DNA of 64,000 nucleotides from Akkermansiaceae bacterium (GTDB lineage Bacteria > Verrucomicrobiota > Verrucomicrobiia > Verrucomicrobiales > Akkermansiaceae), in contig CAJIZY010000004.1 of assembly GCA_905181965.1 (NCBI GenBank), positions 89,512-153,511 of the forward strand, in the 5' to 3' direction. The notes beneath the pieces were generated by a model that saw only the letters and a program-made list of their open reading frames with translations, made no database searches and was not told where the DNA came from. Position numbers and translations under genes: made by a program. This document shows, piece after piece, positions 33,339-42,168 of the stretch; the first letter of the stretch is position 1; each line of letters starts with the position of its first letter.

Positions 33339-33635
33339 ATGAGTGATTCACCTTCCGAGGAAGAAACCCCGGACGAACGGTTTGCTGCATTTGTCTATTT
33401 CCAAGCCCAAAACGGAGGGCTTTTCCTAGGGCGAATCCCAAATCCCGCTACAGGCGAAACCAGTGTAAACATCCGGGCAGCCAAGAGCGTTGTAGATTCT
33501 TTAGAAATGCTCACCGAGAAAACTAAAGGTAATTTGAATCAAACGGAAGATAACATGCTCAAGGTTGCCACTGAAAACCTCCGTAAACTTTTAGACGATG
33601 TCTCGACAGACCCGCTCAACACCACAGATTCATGA
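33339..33635 (+). CDS. DUF1844 family protein
   Basis: 98 residues from the ATG at 33339 (MSDSPSEEETPDERF); the upstream in-frame extension from 33255 looks non-coding. The DUF1844 signature is visible: FAAFVYFQAQNGGLFLGRIP, PATGETSVNI, VDSLEMLTEKTKGNL and a helical C-terminus. The function of DUF1844 is not established. The stop overlaps the kdsA start (ATGA at 33632), so it is the first gene of a five-gene LPS operon. Confidence 0.85.
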   Translation: MSDSPSEEETPDERFAAFVYFQAQNGGLFLGRIPNPATGETSVNIRAAKSVVDSLEMLTEKTKGNLNQTEDNMLKVATENLRKLLDDVSTDPLNTTDS

Positions 33636-34448
33636 ACACCTTCGAGCTTGGAAACTTCACCGTCGGTTCTGGTGACCCGTTTTTTATTCTTGGTCCGTGT
33701 GGACTCGAAGAAGAAGACTTCGCTTGGCGCATGGCTCGGGCTTTGAAAGAAATCGCTGACCGACTCGAGATCAAATTCATCTTCAAAGCCTCTTACGATA
33801 AAGCCAATCGAACTTCGGTGGATTCCTACCGTGGCCCTGGAGTTCAAGAAGGGTGCCGCATCCTTGGTGAAATTGGCAAAGATCTTGGCGTGCCTGTCAC
33901 TACCGACGTTCACACCCCGGAAGAAATTGAAGTCGCAGCCAAGAGTATCGACCTTCTACAAATTCCAGCTTTCCTCTGCCGACAAACCGATCTCCTCGCG
34001 GCGGCGGCTCGATTGCGCGATCAACGTCAAAAAAGGCCAATTCCTTGCTCCCTGGGACATCGACCCTATCTTAGGAAAGCTTCGGCACTTCGACTGTAAT
34101 CAATTCGCAATTACAGAGAGAGGCACCACCTTCGGATACAACAACCTCGTCGCTGATATGCGATCCCTGCCATGGATGCGAGAGAAAGGAGTTCCAGTCA
34201 TTTTCGATGCTACCCACTCCGTCCAACGTCCCGGAGGACTCGGAGGAACAACCGGGGGCGACGGCGAGCTTGCTCCCGTTTTGGCTCGAAGCGCTATCGC
34301 AGCCGGAGTCGATGGCGTTTTCATGGAAGTTCACGAAAACCCTGCCGAAGCTCTCTCCGACGGCCCAAACCAAATTCCCCTCGATCAAATCGAAAACGTA
34401 CTGACGCGCCTTCTCGCGATTCATCACGCCGCTCATCCTGAATCATGA
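33632..34448 (+). CDS. kdsA: 3-deoxy-8-phosphooctulonate (KDO-8-P) synthase, one frameshift
   Basis: Condenses phosphoenolpyruvate with arabinose-5-phosphate to make KDO-8-P for the LPS inner core. The first part (33632 to about 34010) has [42 protein letters not shown] and [12 protein letters not shown]. The rest, in another frame from about 34010, has [25 protein letters not shown] and [20 protein letters not shown]. The break falls in the loop between the CRQTDLL and NVKKGQ blocks, where a few residues are also missing. Overlaps DUF1844 and the next gene by 4 bp each. Probably intact in the organism. Confidence 0.93.
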
Positions 34449-34969
34449 AGCCACTCCTTCTTATTTTGATTTTCATCCTGCCCTCGTGCCAGGAGGAAAA
34501 GAGACGCGTAAGACCCACCATTCAAAAAGAAGCGAACACCGAAGATCCTAACGAGAAAAAAAAGGAATCACTTCTTAATGTGCCTGCAGGAGCTGTAATT
34601 GAAGATCTCATTCTCCCCTATTATAACGATGACCAAAAAAAGGTTTCACTCTTGACCATAGCAGAAGTCACGGTTGCTGACGACATTCGGACCAATAAGA
34701 CCATCCTTAAAGGTGAACATCTAAAGGTTTGGCTTTTCGATGAAGAGGGAGCTATTCGCAGCACTACAGTTATCTCATCCGCTGACTACCTCGTAAACAA
34801 GGAACAACTGGTTGCCAAAAGCGAGGTGCTAATGATTGGATCCAATGGAAAATTTGCTGCCAAATCAAAAGGCGGGATTTTCTCACTCACCACCGGCCAA
34901 GCCATCTTACTCGGGCCGGCCACCGCGCAATTTAAAATTCCGCAAAAAAAAGATATTAAAGCCCCATGA
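34445..34969 (+). CDS. LptC-like LPS export lipoprotein (putative)
   Basis: 174 residues. N-terminal lipoprotein-type signal ([16 protein letters not shown], with Cys in a lipobox-like setting). The body is predicted beta-rich: [15 protein letters not shown] and [21 protein letters not shown] lead to a strand-turn pattern ([20 protein letters not shown]) like the LptC/OstA jelly roll. It would bridge LptBFG to LptA at the inner membrane. Assignment rests mainly on position, since it lies between kdsA and the LptA-like and LptB genes with 4-bp overlaps on both sides. Sequence similarity to classical LptC is weak. Confidence 0.6.
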   Translation: MKPLLLILIFILPSCQEEKRRVRPTIQKEANTEDPNEKKKESLLNVPAGAVIEDLILPYYNDDQKKVSLLTIAEVTVADDIRTNKTILKGEHLKVWLFDEEGAIRSTTVISSADYLVNKEQLVAKSEVLMIGSNGKFAAKSKGGIFSLTTGQAILLGPATAQFKIPQKKDIKAP

Positions 34970-35829
34970 AATTACAGCCACTCATCCTACTAGCTGTCAT
35001 CCCTATTTTATTTGCAGCCCCCCCTCCCCGCGTAACAGATAAGGATCTTGCGCGTTTTGAACGTCTCGTAACCCCAAAGGAACGACCTGATCTTGGAGCG
35101 ATTGAAAGTTACGAAAAAGCCGAAGCACGTAACCTAGCAACCGCTAAACGTATGGTGGACTTCTTAGATTCGGCCGGCCAATCCACCCTGATTTCCGAAC
35201 CCGACTCTCTGGCGCCTTCCCAAGATGAAATCGAAGACCCCCTCAAGGGACTTTTTGAACCAGAACCAGACACTCTGCTCATTTCCTGTAGCAAAGGAAT
35301 CTACCTTGATGGAGAATCCTACGAAATTGATTACCTAGGGAAAGTGAAAATCCAAGGTAAAGGACTGACCATGACCTGCGACAAACAGCTCAAAGCTCTG
35401 TTCTACCCTCCTGAGAAGAAAGAAGCTGAAAAAAAACTTCCACCCGAGGAATCAAAGAAAGACCCACTCGCTAAATTTGGTGGATTTGGAGAGCTTAAAC
35501 AATTTACTGCGGGTGGAAATGTCAGGGTTAACGGCAAGACTGAAGACGGACAAAAAGTCTATATGGGAGGAGACAACGCTCTCTATGAAATGAGTAAAGG
35601 AGGTGAGTTAGAAAACTCCACGATCACTCTTCGTGGGAAAAAAATCGGCTTCATGATGGGCGATGTCACCGACAAAAGTGATAAAGCCACCTCCTACGCC
35701 ATGACTTCAATTTCAGATGACGCATGGATCAAAGCAGTAGTTAGAGGCCGAATGCTTTTTGTCGAATGGAGTCCTACTGGCTGGCTCACAAAGGTCGGAT
35801 TCCCTCCACAAGCCCCAGAAAAAAAATAA
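34966..35829 (+). CDS. LptA/OstA-like periplasmic LPS transport protein (putative)
   Basis: 287 residues with a signal peptide (LILLAVIPILFAAPPP). After a charged linker, the C-terminal two-thirds show OstA-like features: ISCSKGIYLDGESYEIDYLG, VKIQGKGLTMTCDKQLKALF, FTAGGNVRVNGK and GGDNALYEMSKGGELENSTI, alternating strands where LptA forms its beta-jelly-roll bridge across the periplasm. It starts 4 bp inside the upstream gene and ends 7 bp before lptB, so the order lptC-lptA-lptB is conserved. Longer than E. coli LptA (185 residues) owing to the N-terminal linker. Confidence 0.7.
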   Translation: MKLQPLILLAVIPILFAAPPPRVTDKDLARFERLVTPKERPDLGAIESYEKAEARNLATAKRMVDFLDSAGQSTLISEPDSLAPSQDEIEDPLKGLFEPEPDTLLISCSKGIYLDGESYEIDYLGKVKIQGKGLTMTCDKQLKALFYPPEKKEAEKKLPPEESKKDPLAKFGGFGELKQFTAGGNVRVNGKTEDGQKVYMGGDNALYEMSKGGELENSTITLRGKKIGFMMGDVTDKSDKATSYAMTSISDDAWIKAVVRGRMLFVEWSPTGWLTKVGFPPQAPEKK

Positions 35830-35836
35830 GGAACAC

Positions 35837-36577
35837 ATGAGCACCCAATCCCCACTCCTTGAAGTCCAAGGACTCCAAAAATCATACGGCGGCAGAAAAG
35901 TAGTCGATGAAGTAGGACTCCGTGTAAATCAAGGAGAAATCGTAGGATTACTCGGACCTAATGGAGCGGGAAAAACCACCACCTTTTATATGGTCGCTGG
36001 CTTGGTTCGCCCCGACCAAGGTCGAGTTTCCTTTCTCTCAGAGGAAATTACCCGCCAACCCATGCACAAGCGGGCACGACACGGGATGGGTTACCTTCCT
36101 CAGGAAGAATCAATTTTTCGAAAACTCAGCGTAAAGGACAACCTCCTTGCTGTCCTTGAGACCCGCAAAGGGATGTCAAAAACACAACGTCACGAACGGG
36201 CCGATTTCCTACTTGAGCGCTTCGGGATCACACATGTACATAAATCAATGGCACTGGCCCTTTCGGGCGGTGAAAAAAGACGCCTCTCTCTCGCCCGCTG
36301 TCTTTGCACCGAACCAAAACTCCTACTGCTCGACGAACCTTTCGTCGGGATTGACCCCATTGCAGTACAGGAAATTCACAAAATTATTCGTGAACTCAGA
36401 GATACCGACGGCCTTTCCATTCTAATCACCGACCACCAAGTACGTGAAACACTAGACATTGTTGATCACGCATCTCTTCTAGTCGAAGGGAAAGTAATGA
36501 TTGAAGGGTCTTCAGAAGAATTGGTTAACAACGAAACCGCACGAAAACTCTATTTTGGATCTGATTTTCGATTTTAG
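35837..36577 (+). CDS. lptB: LPS export ABC transporter ATP-binding protein LptB
   Basis: 246 residues from the ATG at 35837; an upstream extension from 35759 overlaps the previous gene and is unlikely. Walker A GPNGAGKTTTFYMVAGL, Q-loop GYLPQEESIFRKL, which is close to the LptB consensus, signature LSGGEKRRLSLARCL, Walker B LLLLDEPFVGIDPIA and switch His in ITDHQVRETL. It powers extraction of LPS from the inner membrane with LptF and LptG, which are not in this window. Last gene of the DUF1844-kdsA-lptC-lptA-lptB operon. Confidence 0.96.
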   Translation: MSTQSPLLEVQGLQKSYGGRKVVDEVGLRVNQGEIVGLLGPNGAGKTTTFYMVAGLVRPDQGRVSFLSEEITRQPMHKRARHGMGYLPQEESIFRKLSVKDNLLAVLETRKGMSKTQRHERADFLLERFGITHVHKSMALALSGGEKRRLSLARCLCTEPKLLLLDEPFVGIDPIAVQEIHKIIRELRDTDGLSILITDHQVRETLDIVDHASLLVEGKVMIEGSSEELVNNETARKLYFGSDFRF

Positions 36578-36627
36578 AAAAGAGTCTTAAACAAGTGACC
36601 GGAGAAGATCCCTTGTGACCAGAAACT

Positions 36628-37278
36628 CTAAAGTGAGAATCCCTCAAGATTAGGAACAGTCCGATCCGCCCCGCAGGCAACAAGCTCCTCTTCGTTAAAA
36701 TTACCGGTTGCAACCGCGACACATTTTACTCCAAAAGCATGAGCACAGGCGACATCCTTAGGAGTATCGCCAATTACAAGAATTTCATCCTGCGAGAATC
36801 GCATCCCTGTCGATTTTTCGGCCCGCTCCAGAGCGATTGGACCTAGCTTATTCCGGTTCCAGTGATCATCCCCATAGGCACCAAATTGGAAATAATCGGC
36901 GATCCCATAATGAGCAACTTTGAGCATGGCTCCTCTTTCGATATTCCCAGTCAGAAGCCCTAAAAAATGACCTTCTTCTCTCAAGGAAGCTAACAGCGTT
37001 TTCACGCCCCCCAGAAGGCGACCTCCATGGTTGGGGTTTTGCAAATTTTCACTTATTCGAGAGAGATAGGATTGATAAAATCCACCTTCAACTGCCGGGT
37101 CGTATTGACGCCCGAAGTATTCAAAAAATCCACGAAGAATTGCACCGTCAGTACTACCGGCGAGATCGAGAGGCGGACCTGCTCCGCCAAAAACTTCAAC
37201 CGCAGCGCCCTGAAGAGCGGCCAATCCCGCGCCTCCGGCATCCACTAGAGTACCATCGATATCAAACAGAATAAGCAT
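36628..37278 (-). CDS. HAD-superfamily phosphatase (phosphoglycolate-phosphatase-like)
   Basis: 216 residues. Motif I FDIDGTLVDAGG with the nucleophile and acid Asp, a C1 helical cap, motif II in LLTGNIERG and motif IV in EILVIGDTPKDVACAHA. The layout fits the Gph/PGP subfamily, which dephosphorylates small phosphomonoesters such as 2-phosphoglycolate. It lies 20 bp downstream of infC on the same strand and may be in the thrS-infC transcript. It converges on lptB, leaving 50 bp between the ends. Intact. Confidence 0.87.
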   Translation of the reverse strand: MLILFDIDGTLVDAGGAGLAALQGAAVEVFGGAGPPLDLAGSTDGAILRGFFEYFGRQYDPAVEGGFYQSYLSRISENLQNPNHGGRLLGGVKTLLASLREEGHFLGLLTGNIERGAMLKVAHYGIADYFQFGAYGDDHWNRNKLGPIALERAEKSTGMRFSQDEILVIGDTPKDVACAHAFGVKCVAVATGNFNEEELVACGADRTVPNLEGFSL

Positions 37279-37298
37279 CGAAGGATTTAGGGAAGACT

Positions 37299-37946
37299 TT
37301 ACTCATCTCCGTCCTCGTGACTCTCTTCGCTTTCGTGACCTTCTTCTTTCTCAATGTCATCCGAGTCGTCAAATTCATGATCCTTAGCCTCGTCCTCATG
37401 GATAAGCTCCCCGTGCGACAGCATGAATCGGCGCTCACGTTTTTCAGCTGCAATCGGTGAGAGAACCATTCCGATCGCACGACCAGCTAACTTGGGCTCC
37501 ATATCAACGTGGGACATTCCAGCAAGATCGTCTTTGACCCGCTCCATGACCTCAAACCCAATATCGCGGTGGGCATTCTCGCGACCACGAAATTGAAGCT
37601 GCACACGAACCTTATTGCCCTCATCGAGAAACTTCTCAGCACGAGCACACTTAATATTATAATCATGCTCCTCGGTGCGGACGCGAAATTTCACTTCCTT
37701 CATCTTTACCGGACCTTTGCTTTTTGAAGTCTTTTTCAGCTTAGACTGCTCATACTTATATTTTCCATAATCCACGATTCGGCAAACCGGAGGATCAGCT
37801 TTGGGGGCAATCTCAACGAGATCAAGTCCCACTGATTTGGCCTTATCGATCGCTTCACGAGTCGTCATGACACCGAGCTGTTGACTATCTTCACCGTAAA
37901 CAACACGGATCTTAGGAGCACGAATTCGATCGTTCACTCGGGTCAT
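37299..37946 (-). CDS. infC: Translation initiation factor IF-3 with acidic C-terminal tail
   Basis: 215 residues from the ATG at 37946. The N-domain (TRVNDRIRAPKIRVV), the linker (ADPPVCRIVDYGKYKYEQ) and the C-domain (KEVKFRVRTEEHDYN, VQLQFRGRENAHRDIGFEVM) are canonical. It binds the 30S subunit and checks initiator tRNA. The ATG leaves only two residues before the conserved RVNDRIR; upstream in frame, an ATA at 37988 would add 14 residues rich in lysine. infC commonly uses AUU, AUC or AUA for autoregulation, so that start is plausible. After the core (about residue 180) there is an unusual tail of about 35 mostly acidic residues. Follows thrS as in other bacteria; rpmI and rplT are absent here. 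Confidence 0.95.
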   Translation of the reverse strand: MTRVNDRIRAPKIRVVYGEDSQQLGVMTTREAIDKAKSVGLDLVEIAPKADPPVCRIVDYGKYKYEQSKLKKTSKSKGPVKMKEVKFRVRTEEHDYNIKCARAEKFLDEGNKVRVQLQFRGRENAHRDIGFEVMERVKDDLAGMSHVDMEPKLAGRAIGMVLSPIAAEKRERRFMLSHGELIHEDEAKDHEFDDSDDIEKEEGHESEESHEDGDE

Positions 37947-38135
37947 ATCCCGGCGTGCTCTTTTGAACTTTTTTTTCTTCTTAGCTATGGTCTTGGCAGG
38001 TTGTGGTTATGAGGGGGAGAACTCAGGCAGGCACGAAGCCACCTTGAATCCGAGAGGATTAAAATCAGCCGAGAAACGGCACATGCTAGCACCATCTCTC
38101 ATACGTGGGACACGCAAATGGATGACAGCCGATCA

Positions 38136-40019
38136 TTAAAGCGAGCGACTGGAGATGTCTTGGGAAATCTTACTGACGAAATCATTCGTTGAAATACTGC
38201 CGAGATCGCCTTGATCCCGATGGCGCACACTCACGGAGTTTTCTTCCACTTCACGTGCACCAAGGACGGCAAGATAAGGAATTCGATCCATGCGCGCAAG
38301 GCGAATCTTGGCGCCAATTTTGTCACCCGCATGGTCGACCGAAACACGAGCCCCGGCCTCGGAAAGTTCCATTGCTAGCTTATCGGCTTCTTTGGAATAT
38401 TTTTCCGAAATTGGAAGAATTCTCACCTGCTCGGGAGCGAGCCAAGTCGGAAATTTACCCTCAAAGTGCTCGAATAAAATTGCAACAAATCTCTCTAAAC
38501 TTCCAAAAGGTGCGCGATGAATCATTACGGGTCTGTGAAGCTGATTATCTGCTCCTTTATAGGTTAAATCGAAACGTTTTGGTAGATTATAATCAACTTG
38601 TATTGTTCCAAGTTGCCAATTTCGGCCTAAAGCATCTTTTACCATGAAGTCTAATTTAGGGCCATAAAATGCTGCTTCACCTTCTACAATCTTATAATTT
38701 AACCCTTTGTCTGATGCAGCACTTATAATTGCATTTTCTGCTATTTCCCATGTTTTTAAATCTCCGATGTACTTATCTGGGTTGTCTTTGTCTCTTATAG
38801 AAACCTGTGCAGTAAAATCTTCAAAACCTAAAGAACCAAATACGTATAATACAAGGTCTATTACATTTTTAAACTCTTGATCTAATTGTTCAGGAGTACA
38901 AAATATATGTGCATCATCCTGAGTGAAGCTACGAACACGAGTCAATCCGCCAAGCTCACCAGATTGCTCCCACCGATAAACCGTTCCAAACTCCGCTAGT
39001 CGCACCGGAAGATCACGGTAGGAACGATGCTCACTGTCGAAAATCTTGATGTGATGAGGACAATTCATCGGCTTGAGAAGAAAGCCCTCGATTTCACCGG
39101 TCGAGATGAAATTAACTAAATCACTACACTTCGCCCCTTCTTCCCCAAGCTTTTTCATGGCATCTCGCTCCACGATAGGCGGGAACTGGCTATCCTCGTA
39201 ATACGGGAAATGTCCCGATGTTCGATACAGACCTAATTTGCCGATGTGCGGCGTGAACACTTGAAAATATCCCTGCTTGTCGAGTTCCTCGGTAATAAAG
39301 TCCTGAAGTTCACGACGAATAATTCCGCCTTTTGGTTTCCAAAGTGGAAGGCCCTGCCCCACTGATTCATCAAAAGCAAAAAGGTTCATCTCTTTGCCTA
39401 AGCGACGATGATCACGCTTTTTTGCCTCTTCAAGTCGCTCGAGATGCTCGTCGAGAAGCGTGCGATTCTTGAAACAAGTCCCATAAATTCTCTGGAGGGA
39501 TTGCTGATCTTTATCTCCTTTATAAAACGCACTGGCGACTGACATTACCTTAAAGGCCTTACAGTTACCGGTCCGGCCCACGTGAGGACCGGCGCAAAGA
39601 TCCCAAAAATCGCCATTCTTAAAGATCGATATTTCTTCGTCTTCCGGAATGTCATTAAGGAGGTCCACTTTAAAAACCGATTCGACCTCACGCTCACTAA
39701 CCGCAGCCAAACGACCTGCCTTTGCCAAGGACATTGCTTCGTCACGGCTCACCACCATTCGCTCGAAAGAAGAATTCTCCTTCACAACTTTCTTCATCTC
39801 AGCCTCGATCTGCGAAAAATCATCGGGCGAAATCCGATGCTTTAAATCAACATCATAATAGAAACCACCTTCAACCGGGGGTCCGGCGGCAAACTGAGCA
39901 TCCGGCCAAATCCGTGAAACCGCGGTCGCCAGCACGTGAGCGCAGGAGTGGCGCAGGCGCTCCAGATCCGACATCTGGTGGCGCTCTTCGAGGGTTTTGC
40001 GGTCTTTTTCGTCTGCCAT
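38136..40019 (-). CDS. thrS: Threonyl-tRNA synthetase lacking the TGS domain
   Basis: 627 residues. Attaches threonine to tRNA-Thr. The editing (N2) domain begins almost at once (HSCAHVLATA at residue 24 and GFYYDVDL), so the N-terminal TGS domain of about 60 residues found in E. coli ThrRS is absent. The class II core has KPMNCPHH (zinc Cys), RVRSFTQDDAHIF (motif 2), GEAAFYGPKLDFMV and HRAPFGSLERFVA (motif 3), followed by the anticodon-binding domain. Between about 38525 and 38925 the DNA becomes AT-rich and the protein looks Bacteroidota-like, with the frame kept. Divergent from the DUF2071 gene, 80 bp apart. It precedes infC. Confidence 0.95.
   Translation of the reverse strand: MADEKDRKTLEERHQMSDLERLRHSCAHVLATAVSRIWPDAQFAAGPPVEGGFYYDVDLKHRISPDDFSQIEAEMKKVVKENSSFERMVVSRDEAMSLAKAGRLAAVSEREVESVFKVDLLNDIPEDEEISIFKNGDFWDLCAGPHVGRTGNCKAFKVMSVASAFYKGDKDQQSLQRIYGTCFKNRTLLDEHLERLEEAKKRDHRRLGKEMNLFAFDESVGQGLPLWKPKGGIIRRELQDFITEELDKQGYFQVFTPHIGKLGLYRTSGHFPYYEDSQFPPIVERDAMKKLGEEGAKCSDLVNFISTGEIEGFLLKPMNCPHHIKIFDSEHRSYRDLPVRLAEFGTVYRWEQSGELGGLTRVRSFTQDDAHIFCTPEQLDQEFKNVIDLVLYVFGSLGFEDFTAQVSIRDKDNPDKYIGDLKTWEIAENAIISAASDKGLNYKIVEGEAAFYGPKLDFMVKDALGRNWQLGTIQVDYNLPKRFDLTYKGADNQLHRPVMIHRAPFGSLERFVAILFEHFEGKFPTWLAPEQVRILPISEKYSKEADKLAMELSEAGARVSVDHAGDKIGAKIRLARMDRIPYLAVLGAREVEENSVSVRHRDQGDLGSISTNDFVSKISQDISSRSL
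38525..38925. other. AT-rich island inside thrS (possible chimeric or recombined segment)
   Basis: Hand counts for five successive 60-base rows (38581-38880) give roughly 27-38% G+C, against about 50% in the row at 39001-39060. Codon choice switches to A/T-ending codons as in Flavobacteriia. The frame is open throughout and the segment encodes the conserved catalytic core. Both edges fall in highly conserved blocks (near GSLERF and RVRSFTQDDAH). Confidence 0.6.
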
Positions 40020-40099
40020 GGAGGGCGCAGATAAAGCAGGTCAGTGGAGGAAATGCAAGCGTTGCTCACAGCGGAAATGCGAGTATCTATGAACTCCCA

Positions 40100-40828
40100 A
40101 TGAGAATTCCGACCCTAGAGGACCGTCTCGCCGTCCGCGAAAAGCCTGCAAGCTCTCCTGTGATGTTTCAAACTTGGAGCAATCTCCTTTTCCTCCATTG
40201 GGAAATCGATGCACAGGAAATCGCGAAACGAATTCCCGATCGCCTCTCCGTCGATTTACATAAAGGGAAAACCTACCTCGGTCTGGTCCCTTTTTTCATG
40301 AGAAAGGTTCGGCCACGCTTTCTACCAACGATGCCCGGACTTTCCAATTTTCTCGAATTAAACGTCCGCGCGTATGTGCACGACGAGCGAGGGCAGCCCG
40401 GAGTCTGGTTTTTTTCACTCGATTGCGACCAGCCAATTGCGGTGGAGGTCGCTCGTAAATTTTTCCACCTTCCCTATCAGCATGCTCAAATGTCGACCGA
40501 AGGCTCGATCTATCGCTGTCAGCGTAAAGATTGCGAGGAGAAAGCCGTATTTGATTACGAAGGCTCCGGCCACCTCCAAACGGCAAAGCCGGGGTCACTA
40601 GAATTTTTCCTTCTCGAGCGCTACCTCCTCTTTTCAGAATCACGGGGCGGAAAAATCCACTGTGGTCAAGTTCACCACTCACCCTATCAATTCACTAAGG
40701 CTCGAGTCGGGAAGAAAAGTAAGGCCCCCTTAGAATGGGAAAACTTCTCAGTCGGAGACGAACCCACCTCACAACTCTACAGCCCGGGTGTTCCAGTTAG
40801 CATCCACCCGCTCCGCCCTGTGAATTGA
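40100..40828 (+). CDS. DUF2071 (YqjF-like) family protein
   Basis: 242 residues from the ATG at 40100; the open frame continues far upstream but overlaps thrS and is not credible there. Family features: FQTWSNLLFLHWEIDAQEIA, IPDRLSVDLHKGKTYLGLVP, FLELNVRAYV, GVWFFSLDCDQPIAVEVAR and a late FLLERYLLF stretch. DUF2071 proteins have an acetoacetate-decarboxylase-like fold; their function is unknown. Single gene, divergent from thrS, ending 32 bp before a hairpin terminator. Confidence 0.85.
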   Translation: MRIPTLEDRLAVREKPASSPVMFQTWSNLLFLHWEIDAQEIAKRIPDRLSVDLHKGKTYLGLVPFFMRKVRPRFLPTMPGLSNFLELNVRAYVHDERGQPGVWFFSLDCDQPIAVEVARKFFHLPYQHAQMSTEGSIYRCQRKDCEEKAVFDYEGSGHLQTAKPGSLEFFLLERYLLFSESRGGKIHCGQVHHSPYQFTKARVGKKSKAPLEWENFSVGDEPTSQLYSPGVPVSIHPLRPVN

Positions 40829-40860
40829 CAATTAAGAGGGCTCCCTCATTTTTGTAGAAA

Positions 40861-40890
40861 AAGAGCGACAGGGTCACCCCTGCCGCTCTT
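40861..40890. terminator. Hairpin terminator between DUF2071 and the sigma factor gene
   Basis: AAGAGCG and CGCTCTT arms, one A/C mismatch, then CAGGG and CCCTG arms closing a TCAC loop. It lies between the two convergent genes. The T-rich side is on the minus strand (complement of TTTTTGTAGAAA), so it mainly serves the sigma factor gene but could act for both. Confidence 0.75.
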
Positions 40891-40932
40891 CACACCTACG
40901 ATCCCAATCGCAATGGATTGTGTTATCTAACC

Positions 40933-41823
40933 TCAAGAAGCCTTTCTCGCGAGAAAAACCTCCTTTGGCTCCTCTCTTATACGCAGGCTTTTCCGCATTT
41001 TATCAAGGGCAATATTTTGCAATTGGCGGATCCTCTCCCTGGTGACCTTAAATTCGCACCCAACTTCTTCTAATGTCTTTGCGGTTTTACCACAAAGACC
41101 ATACCGGGCCTCAATAATCTTTGATTCGCGCTCATCGAGAACCTCGAGCAGAGAATCGATCTGATTGAGCATATTTTTTTCAGAAAGCACCTCAAAAGGA
41201 TTTTCGGCATGTTCATCGCCAATGATTTCCGCGAAACTTGAGCGTTCCTCGTCCCCCACAGGCGAGTCCAAAGAAGTTGGCCGCTGTGCTGCCCGTTTCA
41301 GGAGCGAGAGCTTTCTTGGAGCCATTCCAGTTTCCCCGCATAATTCCTCGTCGGTGGGCTCGCGACCATAAGATTCGGCAAGCAGAGTCATGACACGGCG
41401 TAATTTCGCAATTTTATCCACCATGTGAACTGGAAGACGGATCGTCTTGCTTTGGTTGGCAAGGGCTCGCTTAATCGACTGCTTGATCCACCAAGATCCA
41501 TAAGTTGAGAGTTTTCCACCTTTTGCCGGATCAAAGCGCTCGACAGCCTTCATTAGCCCGATATTGCCCTCCGAAATTAAATCCATGAGAGGAAGCCCAT
41601 AGTTTGAATAATCCTGCGCAATTTTCACGACGAGACGCAAGTTGGCTTTAATCATTCGCGTCCTGGCATCCTGATCACCCTTTTTGATTAGGCCTGCTAA
41701 TTCGACTTCTTCCTTTGAAGTTAGCAAGGGAGTCTCACTGATCTCGCGCATGTAGAGCCTTAAGCTGCTGTCCGCATCATAGCGTGAAGAGCTGACTTTT
41801 GATTTTTGGGGGGGTGTTTTCAT
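40933..41823 (-). CDS. Sigma-70 family RNA polymerase sigma factor (RpoD/RpoS-like)
   Basis: 296 residues. Region 1.2 (SSLRLYMREISETPLLTSKE), region 2 with KANLRLVVKIAQDYSNYG, LMDLISEGNIGLMKAVERFD and the -10-binding STYGSWWIKQSIKRALANQS, region 3, and region 4 with RYGLCGKTAKTLEEVG and VTRERIRQLQNIALDKMRKS. It lacks a region 1.1 and the long non-conserved region, so it is a compact group 1 or 2 sigma factor. Whether it is the housekeeping factor of this organism or a stationary-phase type cannot be told from the window. Flanked by terminators on both sides; no anti-sigma gene nearby. Confidence 0.9.
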   Translation of the reverse strand: MKTPPQKSKVSSSRYDADSSLRLYMREISETPLLTSKEEVELAGLIKKGDQDARTRMIKANLRLVVKIAQDYSNYGLPLMDLISEGNIGLMKAVERFDPAKGGKLSTYGSWWIKQSIKRALANQSKTIRLPVHMVDKIAKLRRVMTLLAESYGREPTDEELCGETGMAPRKLSLLKRAAQRPTSLDSPVGDEERSSFAEIIGDEHAENPFEVLSEKNMLNQIDSLLEVLDERESKIIEARYGLCGKTAKTLEEVGCEFKVTRERIRQLQNIALDKMRKSLRIREEPKEVFLARKAS

Positions 41824-42168
41824 AGTTTTATCTTTCGTAAAGCGACTGGAACTTTGCTTTTCGCTGAAACATCGTCATCACAATGTAAACTCAAGCCTCT
41901 ACAAAGTGTGACGCGCCTATTCTCACTTGCGTTACTTCATTTGTATGAAAAATACATTTTGCCAAAATACCTTTCGTTTTTGGGCCTTCTCATCTGACCT
42001 CTCGCCCAACCCTTATATTATGAAATCGCTCGTTTATTTATTTTTCAAACCATCACCAATTCGTTTGAAGTCTAAGATCCTAAACAGGCCTAATATCCAC
42101 AAAAAAAAGCGAGACCAGTTAGGCCCCGCTTTTTGTCTCTAATCTTAGCCTACTCCCCAAACTTAGAA
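41824..42168. other. Intergenic region between the sigma factor and amt genes
   Basis: About 345 bp. It should hold the promoter of the minus-strand sigma factor gene near its right-hand part. Short open frames here have no coding character. The only clear element is the terminator at 42103-42135. Confidence 0.5.
42103..42135 (-). terminator. Terminator after the first amt gene
   Basis: AAAAAGCG and CGCTTTTT arms with an inner CC/GG pair around AGTTA, flanked by A-rich sequence on the left that gives a T run on the minus strand. It is about 34 bp past the amt stop codon. Confidence 0.7.

Noticed and set aside
39722..40099. Upstream extension of the DUF2071 frame
   Set aside because: It runs antisense through the start of thrS and has no domain similarity; the protein family begins at about the ATG at 40100.
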